Source: Maribacter sp. HTCC2170 (GTDB lineage Bacteria > Bacteroidota > Bacteroidia > Flavobacteriales > Flavobacteriaceae). From it: a stretch of 64,000 nucleotides of DNA. Made by a program: the position numbers and the translations under genes. The notes beneath the pieces are model-generated. The model ran no database searches, was not told where the DNA came from, and saw only the letters and a program-made list of their open reading frames with translations. The stretch lies in the NCBI RefSeq assembly GCF_000153165.2, contig NC_014472.1, positions 1,981,501 to 2,045,500 on the forward strand, given 5' to 3'. Below are positions 62,622 through 64,000 of the stretch, piece by piece. Numbering within the stretch: the first letter of the stretch is position 1; every line of letters begins with the position of its first letter.

Positions 62622-64000
62622 TTAATTCGTCCAGAAATAAATAAATACTAAGGCTATGACCACTATTCCTGCAATAAATGCGTATGCATAGTCTTGCACC
62701 TTTCCAGATTGCAGTCCTTTTATTTTCTCTGAGGTCAGTACCGTTTTGTTTCCAATCCCCACCATTGTACCATCAACATATTTCTTATCAAATTTGGCAA
62801 TCGGAGCTGAAACTCGGTTGAACAATATTTTTTTGGTCACAAAAAGATAAATCTCATCGAAATAGAACTTATCACTGGTCCATTGATACAAGGGCCCAAA
62901 GAAATTCGCCATCTTATCTGCCAGATTGTTTTCCTTTTTATAGAATACCCAGGCTAGTACAATACCAATCAGTCCAACTCCCACTGCGATAGCTGCCAAA
63001 GGATAATTCAAGTGAGCCTCAAAACCTACTTTATCTGCGGAAACAAATTCACTGAAAGGGATAAACCCTCCAACTATACTCAATAATGCGAGAAACATTA
63101 AGGGAAATGTCATAGATATTGGCGATTCATGTGGTTTATGCTCATATTTTGTGTCTTTTCCCCAGAAAATGCCAAAGTAAATCCTGAACATATAAAAGGC
63201 GGTAAGACCAGCTACCAAGATTCCGACAGTGTAAATCAATTTATTATGTTCAAAAGCTGCGACCAATATTTCGTCTTTACTAAAGAATCCTGAAAAAGGA
63301 GGAACACCAGCTATAGCCAAAGCTGCTATCAAAAATGTAATGTTGGTAATAGGCATGTATTTTCGTAAACCACCCATGTCTTTTAGATAATTACTGTGCA
63401 CAGCATGAATTACTGAACCTGCACATAGGAATAATAACGCCTTGAACATGGCGTGGGTAAATAAATGGAACATTGAGGCCATATACCCAAGCCCTTCATG
63501 ACCTTCATAACCTGAAACGCCCAATGCCAACATCATATAACCTAACTGTGACATGGTTGAAAATGCTAGTACACGTTTAATATCAGTCTGGGTGATGGCA
63601 ATTATGGCAGCGAACAGGGATGAAAAGGCACCGACATAAGCGACAATATTTAGGGCAAACCCATCTTCAACAAAATAGAACATAGGGAATAATCTGGCTA
63701 CTAAAAATACACCTGCAACTACCATGGTCGCGGCGTGGATTAATGCTGAAACGGGAGTAGGACCCTCCATCGCATCAGGCAACCAAATGTGTAATGGGAA
63801 CATTGCAGATTTACCCGCACCTCCTATGAATATGAGTATCAAGGCCCATGTTAGAACTGACAATCCCATAAATGAAGTTGATGCCCAATTAAGAATGGCA
63901 TTTCCTTCCGGATTGTTCAAGGTTTCAAAATCATAGGTTCCGGTGTAATAACCCATTATCAATATACCTACTAGGAATCCTAAATCTGCAAAACGAGTTA
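62622..64000 (-). CDS. nuoL: NADH-quinone oxidoreductase subunit L, 5' end cut by window
   Basis: Antiporter-like subunit L of complex I. The reading frame continues without a stop to the window edge; the last codons read TRFADLGFLVGIL, matching the internal NuoL region, so a TTG or ATG near 63960 is not the true start. About 460 C-terminal residues are present, with LIFIGGAGKSAMFPLHIWLP, GPTPVSALIHAATMVVAGVF, and AGVPPFSGFFSKDEIL. The missing N-terminal part lies outside. It heads the nuoL-nuoM-nuoN set here. Confidence 0.96.
   Translation of the reverse strand, partial: TRFADLGFLVGILIMGYYTGTYDFETLNNPEGNAILNWASTSFMGLSVLTWALILIFIGGAGKSAMFPLHIWLPDAMEGPTPVSALIHAATMVVAGVFLVARLFPMFYFVEDGFALNIVAYVGAFSSLFAAIIAITQTDIKRVLAFSTMSQLGYMMLALGVSGYEGHEGLGYMASMFHLFTHAMFKALLFLCAGSVIHAVHSNYLKDMGGLRKYMPITNITFLIAALAIAGVPPFSGFFSKDEILVAAFEHNKLIYTVGILVAGLTAFYMFRIYFGIFWGKDTKYEHKPHESPISMTFPLMFLALLSIVGGFIPFSEFVSADKVGFEAHLNYPLAAIAVGVGLIGIVLAWVFYKKENNLADKMANFFGPLYQWTSDKFYFDEIYLFVTKKILFNRVSAPIAKFDKKYVDGTMVGIGNKTVLTSEKIKGLQSGKVQDYAYAFIAGIVVIALVFIYFWTN

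Noticed and set aside
1-64000. tRNA genes, CRISPR arrays, prophage or integrative element
   Set aside because: I looked in every intergenic gap and saw no cloverleaf-like sequence, regular repeat-spacer pattern, integrase or phage genes.

Overview
The window looks like chromosomal DNA of a marine-type member of the Flavobacteriaceae (Bacteroidota). This is inferred from several things: AT-rich DNA, TAnnTTTG promoter boxes 18-27 nt ahead of many start codons, almost no Shine-Dalgarno sequences, type IX secretion (T9SS) sorting domains, DUF3098/DUF4271/DUF4296 genes in their usual Bacteroidota settings, a CrtZ/CrtYcd carotenoid cluster, and nuoL-nuoM-nuoN order. I cannot name the species. Coding density is high, no gap between genes exceeds 300 bases, and I found no tRNA, rRNA, CRISPR array, insertion sequence or prophage.

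Layout. (1) 125-4104 (+): carotenoid operon crtI-crtB-crtZ-lycopene cyclase-tspO, expected to lead from GGPP to zeaxanthin-type pigment. (2) 4107-5337 (-): alkylation-repair pair, Tag glycosylase plus an AlkD-like glycosylase. (3) 5499-7134 (+): TetR regulator and YitT membrane protein behind two near-identical 13-bp palindromes. (4) 7222-11346: monothiol thioredoxin-like protein, TonB-like protein, and the minus-strand ftsX-DUF3098-uppP-truB operon. (5) 11428-19415: leuS, SemiSWEET, zinc peptidase, Lrp regulator with saccharopine dehydrogenase, DUF423, pckA. (6) 19455-28529: hemD/DUF4271/GT39, a GT2/dihydroorotase/DUF4296 operon, SDR epimerase, tyrS, LuxE-like acyltransferase. (7) 28587-29397: two tiny proteins that are little more than a T9SS sorting domain, the second frameshifted. 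(8) 29639-33079: PhoB/PhoR-like two-component pair, trmB, LysE exporter, alkyltransferase-like protein.

(9) 33096-50600 is the most interesting block. An NtrC-type sigma-54 activator and a histidine kinase with almost no extracytoplasmic loop lie divergent to a large export operon: TolC, HlyD adaptor, MacB-type ATPase, four tandem MacB/FtsX permeases, a DUF2807 surface protein and a second ATPase. Two 17-bp palindromes exactly 22 bp apart lie in the divergent gap, upstream of a partial sigma-54 promoter. I read this as a possible sigma-54 counterpart of Bce-type modules, in which a transporter and an intramembrane-sensing kinase respond together to envelope damage.

(10) 50710-56847: Mrp and NifU-like Fe-S carriers, an MsbA-like exporter, a penicillin-acylase-family lipoprotein and an unknown secreted protein. 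(11) 56992-64000 (-): an octaheme cytochrome c lipoprotein with HEAT and TPR repeats, downstream of nuoL (cut by the window end), nuoM, nuoN and a small unknown gene.
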